From DATKWU01 sp964653685 (GTDB lineage Bacteria; Patescibacteriota; Microgenomatia; PFEM01; JAHIFH01): DNA of 64,000 nt. Location: contig CAZZHA010000001.1 in assembly GCA_964653685.1 (NCBI GenBank), positions 1 through 64,000 of the forward strand, read 5' to 3'. Within the stretch, counting starts at the first letter, position 1, and each line of letters starts with the position of its first letter. Positions 34,173 to 42,262 of the stretch are shown here, one piece after another. The position numbers were made by a program, and so were the translations under genes. Below the pieces are notes generated by a model. It had not been told where the DNA came from. It was given only the letters and a program-made list of their open reading frames with translations, and ran no database searches.

Positions 34173-35561
34173 TTATTTTGCTTTAGTCGTCTCGCTGGCG
34201 GAAGTCTCGCGGATACAAGTCACCTTAATCTGGCCAGCATAGGTGACTTTTTCTTCTAATTTTTGGGTAATTTTATTAGCCAAAACTACCAGTTCGTCAT
34301 CATTAACTTCTTCTGGTTTAACCATGACCCGAACATCTCGACCGGCCTGATAAGCAAACGCCTCCTCCACTCCCTTGAATTTATTAGCAATTTCTTCAAT
34401 TTCCTCCATTCGCTTCACGTACTCTTCATGAGCGGCGTATCTAGCGCCTGGTCGGGAGCCGGAAATAGCGTCAGCAACCCAAATAATCCGCGATTCAGCT
34501 GACGAAAAAGGTTTATCTTCATGATGTTCGGCAATACAAGCAACCACTTCTTTGGGAATACCGTATTTCTTGGCTAATTCAACTCCTAACTGGACATGGG
34601 TACCTTCTTCCTCAGTGACCACTTTGCCAATATCGTGAAGGAGACAACTCAAACGAACAATATTAACATCGGCCCCAACTTCATGAGCAATCTGAAGACC
34701 AATTTTGGTTTCTTCAAGAGTATGAGCGATCATGTTTTGACCATAAGAAAATCTGAATTTGAAACGGCCTAGAAGTTTAATTAAATCAGGATGAAGTTGA
34801 TAAACATTAACCGCATGACAAAGCCTTTTACCTTCCTCGAACATAATCTTCTCAACTTCTTTTTTAGTTTGACTAACAACTTCTTTAATTCTGGCTGGCT
34901 GAATTCTTTGGTCTCTAATTAATTTTTGCAAAGCTCTTTTGGCAATTTCCCGACGAATTGAATCAAAAGAAGAAATAATAATGTCATTAGCATCACCTAA
35001 TTCAATCTCCACTCCTGTAGCCTGTTCAAAAGCCCGAATGTTTCTGCCCTCACGACCAATCACCCTACCTTTCAATTCCTCACTCGGCAGTTGAACCGAA
35101 GAAACCGTGTACTCGGCCACATAATCAGTGGCTCCATGCTGCATGGCTTCAACCAATAACTCTTTGGCTTTCTCTTCAACTGTCTCTTCAACTTCTTCTT
35201 CCGCTTCTTTAACTTTGCGAGCCATACTTTCAGCTAGACGTTTCTCCGTTGCTTCCAATAAAAGATTTTTGGCTTCCTCGCGAGTTAATTCAGCAATCTT
35301 TTCTAATTTAGCAATTACTTTTTTTCTTATCTCTTCAACTTCAGTTAATTTCTTATCCAAATCTTGTTGACGCTTATCAAGCTGGTTTTCTTTTTCCTCT
35401 AAAGCCCCTTCTCTTCTTTCAATTTCTGCAATTTTAGTTGCCAGCTCTTTAGCGATTTTTTTACTGTTCACTTTTTTTGTCGATTTTACTTCTTTCCCAC
35501 CTTTTTGAGTTGCTTTTTCTTCGTCTAAAGCTTTGGTTAATAAATTATCTAATAATCCCAT
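34173..35561 (-). CDS. rny: RNase Y-like endoribonuclease lacking a membrane anchor
   Basis: 462 aa. A coiled coil spans about residues 33-140, a KH RNA-binding domain follows (LPSEELKGRVIGREGRNIRAF from 158) and an HD catalytic domain has CLLHDIGK (His309-Asp310). Canonical RNase Y starts with a transmembrane helix; here residues 1-32 are polar (MGLLDNLLTKALDEE) and an in-frame TAG lies 9 bases upstream, behind GGGAGG, so no anchor can be hidden. It initiates mRNA decay; here it is probably soluble or tethered by a partner. Confidence 0.9.
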   Translation of the reverse strand: MGLLDNLLTKALDEEKATQKGGKEVKSTKKVNSKKIAKELATKIAEIERREGALEEKENQLDKRQQDLDKKLTEVEEIRKKVIAKLEKIAELTREEAKNLLLEATEKRLAESMARKVKEAEEEVEETVEEKAKELLVEAMQHGATDYVAEYTVSSVQLPSEELKGRVIGREGRNIRAFEQATGVEIELGDANDIIISSFDSIRREIAKRALQKLIRDQRIQPARIKEVVSQTKKEVEKIMFEEGKRLCHAVNVYQLHPDLIKLLGRFKFRFSYGQNMIAHTLEETKIGLQIAHEVGADVNIVRLSCLLHDIGKVVTEEEGTHVQLGVELAKKYGIPKEVVACIAEHHEDKPFSSAESRIIWVADAISGSRPGARYAAHEEYVKRMEEIEEIANKFKGVEEAFAYQAGRDVRVMVKPEEVNDDELVVLANKITQKLEEKVTYAGQIKVTCIRETSASETTKAK

Positions 35562-35735
35562 AAAACCTCCCTATTAATAATCTTTGGCGATTTGGCTTTT
35601 GGTAACGGAAAATGGTCGTTAGAAGATAACGGTTTATATCAAATCTAGATATAATCTACCTTTTTTAGAAGCCATGATTCGTAATACCAACTTCGCCAAA
35701 AAAACTAATAATAACTAAATTTCAACAGTTTTATT
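35562..35735. other. Intergenic leader between recX and rny
   Basis: 174 bases with no gene. On the minus strand it carries an 8-base inverted repeat (TTTGGCGA / TCGCCAAA at 35693-35700 and 35583-35590, 102 bases apart), AT-rich ATATCTAGATAT-like palindromes between them and GGGAGG before rny. It may be a folded 5' leader of rny mRNA. No -35/-10 pair stands out. Confidence 0.35.
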
Positions 35736-36353
35736 TTACCAATTTTCTAAGTATTTATCAATAACTGTTCTAATTACTTCCCAAGAAAAACCGCGCCGAG
35801 CCAAAAAAGCCGACATTTTTCGATAAAATTCATTTTTGGACAGATTTTTATAAGTCTTTAATTTCTTTTGGGCTAATTTTTCAGCCAAATGCAACTCACT
35901 GACACTCTCAACCGTCTCTTTAATAACAGTCTTATCAATTCCTTTTTGACGTAATTCCATGGTCAAACCATACTTGCCTCGAGGCCGAAAGATCGTTCTT
36001 TGGTCAACCCACCAACGGGCAAATTCCCGATCATCTATTTGTTTTAATTCTTTTAATTTAGCAATTACTTTTTCGGCTACTTTTGAAGATGATCTCTTTT
36101 TCTTAAAATAATTGCGAATTTCTTTTTCAGATCGAGGTCGCCTGGAGATTAAACGAAAAGCCCTATCCAGTGATTTTTGAAATTCATTTTTAAAAATTAA
36201 ATCATCTATTTGTTTTTGATTTAATTTCTGGCCAATTTTTAAACGAGCTTTTAAAAAATTATCAGCATCTAAACCAAAAGAGAATTTACCATCGAGATAA
36301 AGATTAACACGCTTTTTGTTTTTTTGGGCTTTGATTTTGGTTACTTGGGGCAC
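35736..36353 (-). CDS. recX: RecX regulatory protein
   Basis: 205 aa of tandem three-helix RecX repeats: RAFRLISRRPRSEKEIRNYFKKK, LKELKQIDDREFARWWVDQR, RGKYGLTMELRQKGID and a final MSAFLARRGFSWEVIRTVI. RecX caps or inhibits RecA filaments. It lies 12 bases after recA on the same strand, as is usual. Confidence 0.92.
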   Translation of the reverse strand: MPQVTKIKAQKNKKRVNLYLDGKFSFGLDADNFLKARLKIGQKLNQKQIDDLIFKNEFQKSLDRAFRLISRRPRSEKEIRNYFKKKRSSSKVAEKVIAKLKELKQIDDREFARWWVDQRTIFRPRGKYGLTMELRQKGIDKTVIKETVESVSELHLAEKLAQKKLKTYKNLSKNEFYRKMSAFLARRGFSWEVIRTVIDKYLENW

Positions 36354-36365
36354 TAGATTAGGAAG

Positions 36366-37448
36366 CTACTCTTTCTTTTTTTCGCCAATTTCTCTAGACA
36401 AATCTAATTTACCAGCTTTAACTTTCCCCCAAATTTCTTTTTCAATTTTTTTCGCTATTTGAGGGTGTTCTTCTAGATAAGCCTTAGCTGCCTCTCTACC
36501 TTGACCGAGCATGATTTTGTCAAACTTAAAAAAAGCACCTGACTTCTCAATAATCTCTAGTTCAACCGCCACATCAATCAAATTACCTGACTGAGAAATA
36601 CCACCAACATTCATAATATCAAATTCGGCCACCCGAAAAGGCGGCGCTACTTTGTTCTTAACTACTCTAGCTCGATGACGCGAACCAATCACAATTTCAC
36701 CATCTTTAATGGCCCCAATTTTTCGTAAATCAACTCTGACCGAAGAATAAAACTTTAAAGCTAAACCGCCAGGGGTGGTTTCCGGATTACCAAACATCAC
36801 GCCAATTTTATGACGGAGTTGATTAGTAAAGATAACAATTGTTTTTGACTTGGAAATAGCCGCGGTCAACTTTCTCAAAGCTTGAGACATTAATCTGGCC
36901 TGAACACCAATCATCGCTTCGCCCATCTCGCCCTCAATCTCGGCCCGGGGTGTCAAAGCAGCCACAGAATCAATAGCAACAACATCAATCGCTCCAGACC
37001 GAACCAAAGTCTCGACAATTTCCAAAGCCTGTTCACCGGTGTCAGGTTGGGAAATTAACAATTCATCCAGATCAACCCCAATGGATTCGGCTCGAGCCGG
37101 ATCCATGGCATGTTCCGCATCAACAAAAGCAGCTGAACCATCTCTTTTTTGGGCTTCAGCAATCACATGCAAAGCCAAAGTGGTCTTACCTGAAGCTTCA
37201 GGTCCGTAAATCTCGACCACTCGACCTCTGGGTAAACCACCCACACCAAGAGCGACGTCTAAAGCAATTGAACCAGTAGGGACAACATTAACTTTCTTGA
37301 CTTCACCCTTGCTACCCATTCTCATAATCGCCCCTTTACCATATTGTTTTTCGATCTGTTCCATCGCCATTCTAACAGCTAGAGCTTTTTTACTAGAAGT
37401 GTCTTTTTTAACAACAGGATTTTTAGGAGTTTTTTTCTTTCTTGCCAT
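36366..37448 (-). CDS. recA: Recombinase RecA
   Basis: 360 aa. Walker A GPEASGKTT (82-90), AFVDAEHAMDPARAESIGVDLD, Walker B VVAIDSVAAL, the L1 loop EGEMGEAMIGVQARLMSQALRKL and L2 TNQLRHKIGVMFGNPETTPGG are intact. It drives strand exchange and SOS signalling. EHAMDP replaces the common EHALDP, a conservative change. The N-terminus is extended by Lys-rich residues. Divergent from the tRNA-Pro gene. Confidence 0.97.
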   Translation of the reverse strand: MARKKKTPKNPVVKKDTSSKKALAVRMAMEQIEKQYGKGAIMRMGSKGEVKKVNVVPTGSIALDVALGVGGLPRGRVVEIYGPEASGKTTLALHVIAEAQKRDGSAAFVDAEHAMDPARAESIGVDLDELLISQPDTGEQALEIVETLVRSGAIDVVAIDSVAALTPRAEIEGEMGEAMIGVQARLMSQALRKLTAAISKSKTIVIFTNQLRHKIGVMFGNPETTPGGLALKFYSSVRVDLRKIGAIKDGEIVIGSRHRARVVKNKVAPPFRVAEFDIMNVGGISQSGNLIDVAVELEIIEKSGAFFKFDKIMLGQGREAAKAYLEEHPQIAKKIEKEIWGKVKAGKLDLSREIGEKKKE

Positions 37449-37492
37449 CTTTTTAGATTTTTACACAAAATGTGATAAAATTCAAGATGTAA

Positions 37493-37566
37493 CGGGGTGT
37501 GGCGCAGTTGGCTAGCGCGCACGCATGGGGTGCGTGAGGTCGCCGGTTCGAGCCCGGCCACCCCGA
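37493..37566 (+). tRNA. tRNA-Pro (anticodon GGG)
   Basis: 74 nt full cloverleaf: acceptor CGGGGTG/CACCCCG, D stem GCGC/GCGC, anticodon stem CACGC/GCGTG with loop ATGGGGT (anticodon GGG, reading CCC/CCU), variable AGGTC, T stem GCCGG/CCGGC with loop TTCGAGC, discriminator A. CCA is not encoded. The cupin ATG begins 6 bases after the end. Confidence 0.97.
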
Positions 37567-37571
37567 CAAAA

Positions 37572-37922
37572 ATGAAAATTTTTCTTCGTAAAGATAAAAA
37601 ACTTCGTGACCCAGGTAATTTTTATTTTGGCGATTACGGTGAAATTCCTATTGGTATTTCTTTAACAACAATCAATGAAGACAATCTTGACGAAAGCAAA
37701 GACACGAAACATTATCATCAAAAAGGCTATGAATTTTATTTTACTATTAAAGGTAAAGCTATTATTGAAATTAAAGATAAAGAAGTCGTTTTAGATAAAA
37801 ATCATCTGATTATGGTCGAACCAGGTGAAAAACATTACGTTAAAAAAATTCTTAAAACTCCTTTTTCTGTGTTATCAATTTCCACTTTAAAAGATAAAAC
37901 TGATAAAGTTGTTGCGAAATAA
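37572..37922 (+). CDS. Small cupin-domain protein
   Basis: 116 aa. Single cupin: KHYHQKGYEFYFTIKGKAIIEI and HLIMVEPGEKHYVKKI give His/Glu/His-type ligands. The ATG is 6 bases after tRNA-Pro, so it is probably made from the processed tRNA transcript or from a start inside the tRNA; codons further upstream in this frame are the tRNA itself. Function unknown. Confidence 0.75.
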   Translation: MKIFLRKDKKLRDPGNFYFGDYGEIPIGISLTTINEDNLDESKDTKHYHQKGYEFYFTIKGKAIIEIKDKEVVLDKNHLIMVEPGEKHYVKKILKTPFSVLSISTLKDKTDKVVAK

Positions 37923-37936
37923 TTAGTAGAAATTTT

Positions 37937-39052
37937 CTATTTCTTGAAAAGAATCCTACTGGCTAAAATCGTGGTAATTGGAACAGCCAGAATAAGGCCA
38001 ATACTCCCGACTAAAGTCCTGACAATTTCTTCAGCGATCATTTGGTAATTAATAATCTCTGAAAACGGTCGGGGATTATCAATAAAAAGAAGCATCAAAG
38101 GTAAAGCGGCCCCAGTATAAACCAAAACTAAAGTGTTAATCATTGAAGCAATATGGTCTTGACCAACATTCATGGCTCTTTTAAACAATTCTTTGGTTTT
38201 CATCTTTGGATTAGCCTCTTTTAATTGCTGGACAATCGCCGCCTGGGAAACAGTGATGTCATCCAAGACACCTAAAGTACCAATAATAATCCCTGCTAAT
38301 AAAATTCCTCTCATGTTAATTTGGCCTTGTTTAGCCAAATGAAGAAAAGCGGCTTCTTCTGAAGCATAACCAGTTAATTTGGTTAGCTCAATAAAAAATC
38401 TTGATAAAAGACCAACAATTAACAAAGCAATTAAGGTTCCGGCCATGGCTATCAAGGTCTTTCGATTCAAACCATGAGAAAGAAAAAAAGTGGCCGGAAT
38501 AATAATCAATGAACCAATAATGGCAATGACAATCGGATCTTCGCCTTGATAAATCCGAGGTAGAATGAACAAGAAAATAACGGCCAAAGAGATAATCAGG
38601 CCTAATAAAGACATCCCACCTCGCCATTGACCGACTATCAAAGCCAAAACAGCAAAGACCAAAAAAAGCCAAACTAATGGCTTTCGCCGAACAAAATCAG
38701 TGATAATAAAAATGTTCTTGCCTTCAAAATCCTGAGAATAACTAATCACTACTTCATCACCTACTTGATATTTAGGCTGGCCAACAACGGAAATATCGCC
38801 TACTTCAACTCTGATTTCTTCACTGGCTAGAGAACCCTTGGAGACTCTAACCTGTAATTCTTGGTAAAGAAGTTTTTCACCATCTCTAATCATAGATTTT
38901 TCGTCAAGAATCCCAATGACTTTGCCTTCAAGGAGTTCCTCTTGGAGGAGGCTTGTTTCCGTCTCTTCGGTTTCCTGCGACCAAACATAATTAATCGGCA
39001 AATAAGAGAAGATTAAAATAAAAAAAAGAAAACAAACTAATAGTTTCTTCAT
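37937..39052 (-). CDS. YibE/F family membrane protein
   Basis: 371 aa. Signal-like N-terminus MKKLLVCFLFFILIFSYLP, a small beta domain (VIGILDEKSMIRDGEKLLYQELQVRVSKG...GDEVVISY), then seven or eight transmembrane helices with LGVLDDITVSQAAIVQQLKEANP and VGQDHIASMINTLVLVYTGAALPLML, diagnostic of YibE/F. Function unproven; Firmicute relatives are permease-like. I use the ATG that overlaps the CcdA-like stop by 4 bases; another ATG lies 6 bases upstream. Confidence 0.88.
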   Translation of the reverse strand: MKKLLVCFLFFILIFSYLPINYVWSQETEETETSLLQEELLEGKVIGILDEKSMIRDGEKLLYQELQVRVSKGSLASEEIRVEVGDISVVGQPKYQVGDEVVISYSQDFEGKNIFIITDFVRRKPLVWLFLVFAVLALIVGQWRGGMSLLGLIISLAVIFLFILPRIYQGEDPIVIAIIGSLIIIPATFFLSHGLNRKTLIAMAGTLIALLIVGLLSRFFIELTKLTGYASEEAAFLHLAKQGQINMRGILLAGIIIGTLGVLDDITVSQAAIVQQLKEANPKMKTKELFKRAMNVGQDHIASMINTLVLVYTGAALPLMLLFIDNPRPFSEIINYQMIAEEIVRTLVGSIGLILAVPITTILASRILFKK

Positions 39053-40233
39053 AACCATCCTAAGACCATTGCCAAACCTAAGACTAGAATAATGAGACCG
39101 GCAATTAAATGAAGATATTTAATATTTTTATCTTTCCAACCAGCCACATTCTCAACCGTGGTAAAGCCAATATAGCAAACGCCAGTAATCACCAACATCG
39201 GCAAAACAAAAATCAAATTATAAAGTAACAACCAGGGAATTACTTGAACTAAATCAAAGGTACATAAAATACCACCGCAAATCACATAAGGACCGATCGT
39301 ACAAGGGAGAAGAAAAAGGGTAACTAAAGCCCCAACAATAAAAGCACCTCTAGGGCTAGTAACTTTAAACATTAGACCTTGGACTTTGGGACGCAGAAAC
39401 ATCGGCATTTCGGTTAAAAAGCCGCCCGGTTTATAACGAATAAAATCTCTAAGATTTAGAATTCCTAAAATGATCGCTGCTAATCCTAAAATTCTATAAA
39501 GCCATAATTTAAGGTTTGTTAAAGCCTGAATTAATTGGAAAAACCTAATAATCACCAAACCATAGAAGAAATACATTACAAAAACGGCTGTGGTGAAAGC
39601 TAAGCCAGCTAAGAGGATATTATAACGCTTTTTCGGAGCAAAGGCTAAAATAGCAAAAAGCATCATCACTAAGACTGCCAGAGCACAAGGATTGATGGCA
39701 TCAACCGCGGCCAAAGAAATAATCTTCGGTAAGGTCAATTCTGTTTGAATTGTCTCGCCCGAAGACACAGAGATACTGCCAGCTGACGCTGATAAAATTT
39801 CTGGCTTGCCTGGCAAAGTTGAAATATCCAAATCTCCAAAGCTGGTCGAACTACCATCAACCAAAGGGCAGGCATTACCTTCTAATTGCTTAAGCTTGGT
39901 TTCAATGTTCTCTAAAATTGGCCTATCACCAATAAGGAAATTATCCTTACCAAAAACAATTAAAGGAATACTTAAACCCGAACCATAAATTTCATTATAT
40001 TTAGTCAATAAGGGTGCATTATTTCTTTGTTGATAAATTTCATATTCAATGATAACTAAATTGGGATACTTTTTAGGTAATTCTTTAAGGAGAACTGGAT
40101 CAACTTGGGCGCAATGAGGACAACCAACGCCAGTAAAGTAAATCAGGCAAGTTTTCTCTTCGGCCTGGAGAGACGATGAAAACAAGACTGTCAGTAATAA
40201 AATGGAAACAAAAAAAATGGCTAATTTCTTCAT
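39049..40233 (-). CDS. Thioredoxin-like / CcdA-like fusion (thiol-disulfide transport)
   Basis: 394 aa. Signal peptide (1-24), then an extracytoplasmic thioredoxin/glutaredoxin-like domain with active site CPHC (Cys38, Cys41) and cis-Pro context LSIPLIVFG, then a six-helix CcdA/DsbD-type domain with the paired membrane cysteines in DAINPCALAVL and LPCTIGPY. It would move electrons from cytoplasmic thioredoxin to the outside domain. The fusion order (thioredoxin first) is the reverse of DsbD. Middle gene of a four-gene operon. Confidence 0.85.
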   Translation of the reverse strand: MKKLAIFFVSILLLTVLFSSSLQAEEKTCLIYFTGVGCPHCAQVDPVLLKELPKKYPNLVIIEYEIYQQRNNAPLLTKYNEIYGSGLSIPLIVFGKDNFLIGDRPILENIETKLKQLEGNACPLVDGSSTSFGDLDISTLPGKPEILSASAGSISVSSGETIQTELTLPKIISLAAVDAINPCALAVLVMMLFAILAFAPKKRYNILLAGLAFTTAVFVMYFFYGLVIIRFFQLIQALTNLKLWLYRILGLAAIILGILNLRDFIRYKPGGFLTEMPMFLRPKVQGLMFKVTSPRGAFIVGALVTLFLLPCTIGPYVICGGILCTFDLVQVIPWLLLYNLIFVLPMLVITGVCYIGFTTVENVAGWKDKNIKYLHLIAGLIILVLGLAMVLGWL

Positions 40234-40271
40234 TCAGCTATTCTTTAGGATAAGTAATTTTAGCTTTTTTT

Positions 40272-40571
40272 TCAACCACGAATCATTTTCACTCGACCTC
40301 CCTCAATCCTAATAGCTTTACCTTCAACTAAACCTTCGCTTACTTTTTTTCTAGCGGAAGTGAGGATTCGTTGAAAAGTGGATTGAGAAACTTTCATCTT
40401 TTTGGCCGCTTTAATTTGTTCAACACCTTGATAATCAGCTGAACGAATGGCTTCTAATTCATCGACACTTAATTTAACCTCCCTTAAATAGCGCAAAGGT
40501 ATTCCCCGGGGCTTGTAGTAAGTCACTCCTGGTTGAAATGATATCCACCGCCATCTTTTTGGTCTAGGCAT
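40272..40571 (-). CDS. DUF134 helix-turn-helix protein
   Basis: 99 aa. MPRPKRWRWI...PGVTYYKPRGIPL and a sigma-like HTH (LSVDELEAIRSADYQGVEQIKAAKKMKVSQSTFQRILTSARKK) match DUF134, whose members are proposed DNA-binding regulators next to iron-molybdenum-cofactor-like and redox genes. It probably regulates its own operon. It starts 7 bases after the DUF5320 stop. Confidence 0.88.
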   Translation of the reverse strand: MPRPKRWRWISFQPGVTYYKPRGIPLRYLREVKLSVDELEAIRSADYQGVEQIKAAKKMKVSQSTFQRILTSARKKVSEGLVEGKAIRIEGGRVKMIRG

Positions 40572-40578
40572 GGTTAAA

Positions 40579-40827
40579 TTACTTGCCTTGAGTTTCTTTT
40601 TCCTCTTTGGTAACGTCTTCCAATTCTTCTTGAAGGGCTTTTTTATATTCTTTCAGCGCTTCAACTTCTTCTTCTTTAGATTGAGGCCATGGCCAACCGA
40701 AGTAACGTCCCATTCCCCGACCGGGAGAAAAACGACGACGCCAACCCAGACCTAGTCCACAAGGACCAAAGCCGCGACCAGTTAAAGATCCCTGACCACT
40801 CGGTCCTGTCTGATCAAATCTTGGCAT
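40579..40827 (-). CDS. DUF5320-type Gly-rich small protein
   Basis: 82 aa. An N-terminal Gly/Arg/Trp-rich half (MPRFDQTGPSGQGSLTGRGFG, one Cys in FGPCGLG) and a C-terminal coiled coil (EEEVEALKEYKKALQEELEDV), the DUF5320 layout, known next to DUF134 and NifX/NifB-like proteins. AGGAGGTGAATATTT precedes the ATG. First gene after a consensus promoter. Confidence 0.78.
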   Translation of the reverse strand: MPRFDQTGPSGQGSLTGRGFGPCGLGLGWRRRFSPGRGMGRYFGWPWPQSKEEEVEALKEYKKALQEELEDVTKEEKETQGK

Positions 40828-40868
40828 AAATATTCACCTCCTCTCTTTTTTATTATGAATATATACCC

Positions 40869-40896
40869 ATTATAACACGGATAGGCGAGTTGTCAA
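40869..40896 (-). promoter_or_regulatory. Consensus sigma-70 promoter of the redox operon
   Basis: Minus strand: TTGACA (40891-40896), 16-base spacer, TATAAT (40869-40874). Both boxes are perfect. It lies just after the rpsI stop and drives DUF5320-DUF134-CcdA-YibE/F. Confidence 0.85.
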
Positions 40897-40919
40897 GGGT
40901 TATCTTTTTTCTAAGAGAA

Positions 40920-41363
40920 TTATCTTTTCGGAGATTGTTTTTTAGCTCGGGCTGATTGGGCAAGGCCGGCTTTGCGGCGCTCTTTCATTCGCGGGTCACG
41001 AGTTAAAAGACCAGCTTTTTTTAAAGGCAGATGATACAGTTCAGAGTTTTCTTTAGCCAGAGCTCTGGCTAAGCCATGGACAACTGCTCCCAATTGACCA
41101 TTTTTACCTGATCCTCTAACCTTAACCGTCGCGTAATATTTCCCTTCAGTTTTGGTGACCTGAAACGGCTTCATGTAAACGAATTCATTAACCTCACCCG
41201 GAAACCATTCTTCAATTGGCCGATCATTAACCACCAAATCGCCTTTGCCTTTTAAGAGTCTTACCCGGGCCACAGCTTCTTTTCTTCGACCAAGAGCATA
41301 AGTATAGGCTTTTTTCCGACCCCGCTTGGTTTTTCTGACTTTAACTGTTTTTTTAGTCACCAT
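40920..41363 (-). CDS. rpsI: 30S ribosomal protein S9
   Basis: 147 aa. The uS9 core AYTYALGRRKEAVARVRLLKGKGDLVVNDRPIEEWFP and the invariant basic tail ending SPKR that reaches the P-site tRNA are present. A Lys/Arg-rich N-terminal extension of about 18 residues is added. Last gene of the large ribosomal operon, overlapping rplM by 1 base. Confidence 0.97.
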   Translation of the reverse strand: MVTKKTVKVRKTKRGRKKAYTYALGRRKEAVARVRLLKGKGDLVVNDRPIEEWFPGEVNEFVYMKPFQVTKTEGKYYATVKVRGSGKNGQLGAVVHGLARALAKENSELYHLPLKKAGLLTRDPRMKERRKAGLAQSARAKKQSPKR

Positions 41364-41782
41364 TATTTTTTAAATTTATCCTGATAAAGATGTTGATCGT
41401 CGCTAAACACTTTTAATCTCCTTAGTCTTTGATCTCTTAATTTATTTTTAGGTAACATACCACTGACAGCGTAGTGAATTATTTTTCTCGGATCACGCTT
41501 CATCAATTCCTCAAAAGTTCTTTCCTTAAAACCACCAGGATAACCAGAATGATGCTGGTAGAGTTTTTGTTTTCTTTTACGACCACTGACTTCAACTTCG
41601 GCCGCATTAATAACAACAACATAATCACCGCAATCTAAATTGGTCGAGTAATAAACCTTGGTTTTACCAATTAATAATCCCGCAATCTGACTTGCTACCC
41701 GACCCAGTCTCTTATCCTTAACATCAATCAAGTACCAGCCTCTTTTAATTTCACTTGCTTTGGTTGTCTTTGTTTTTTTCAT
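41363..41782 (-). CDS. rplM: 50S ribosomal protein L13
   Basis: 139 aa. WYLIDVKDKRLGRVASQIAGLLIGK, NCGDYVVVINA-type CGDYVVVINAAEVEVSGRK, HSGYPGG and the MLPKNKLRDQRLRRLKVF motif identify uL13. It overlaps the 3' end of rplQ by 32 bases, an unusually long overlap created by the basic tail of L17. Its N-terminal 10 residues could be trimmed only to a non-ATG start. Confidence 0.96.
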   Translation of the reverse strand: MKKTKTTKASEIKRGWYLIDVKDKRLGRVASQIAGLLIGKTKVYYSTNLDCGDYVVVINAAEVEVSGRKRKQKLYQHHSGYPGGFKERTFEELMKRDPRKIIHYAVSGMLPKNKLRDQRLRRLKVFSDDQHLYQDKFKK

Positions 41783-42215
41783 TTTTTCCTCGCACTAAGT
41801 CTTTCTTTTTCTTGTTCGACTTTTTCGGTTTTTCTTTTCCTGACTTTTCTTCAGATTTAGGTTTAGCCACTAATTCTAACTTCACCATAGTGGCATCATC
41901 ACCACGACGTTGACCCAGACGAATGATTCTAGTAAAACCGCTTGATCTATCTTTAAATTGAGGAGTAATATTATCGACCAACTTATTAACAACTTTCCTG
42001 TTATTAAGAAAAGCCTCTATTGTTCTTCGAGTGTGGAGAGTATTCTTTTTGCCCTTGGTGACTAAGCGATCAAAAAGTCGACGGACTGCCTTAGCCTTAC
42101 TCTCGGTTGTTTTGATTTCCCCATGCAAAATCAAAGCGCTGAGTAAATTTTTAAACAGCGCTCGGCGGTGACTTCTTTTTCGAGATAGTTTCTTTTTAGT
42201 CACTCTATGCTTCAT
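41751..42215 (-). CDS. rplQ: 50S ribosomal protein L17 with basic tail
   Basis: 154 aa. MKHRVTKKKLSRKRSHRRALFKNLLSAL, AKAVRRLFDRLVTKGKKN and DRSSGFTRIIRLGQRRGDDA define bL17. After the core, about 35 residues of Lys/Glu/Ser low complexity (SEEKSGKEKPKKSNKKKK) extend into the rplM gene. Forms part of the exit-tunnel surface. Confidence 0.95.
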   Translation of the reverse strand: MKHRVTKKKLSRKRSHRRALFKNLLSALILHGEIKTTESKAKAVRRLFDRLVTKGKKNTLHTRRTIEAFLNNRKVVNKLVDNITPQFKDRSSGFTRIIRLGQRRGDDATMVKLELVAKPKSEEKSGKEKPKKSNKKKKDLVRGKNEKNKDNQSK

Positions 42216-42262
42216 TTTACTCGATTCTCAGAGAAATAAGATTCTCGCCAAAGTAATCTCTC

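Noticed and set aside
37497..37571. Protein-coding start of the second cupin inside the tRNA-Pro gene
   Set aside because: The in-frame residues translate the tRNA cloverleaf. The ATG after the tRNA begins a normal cupin.
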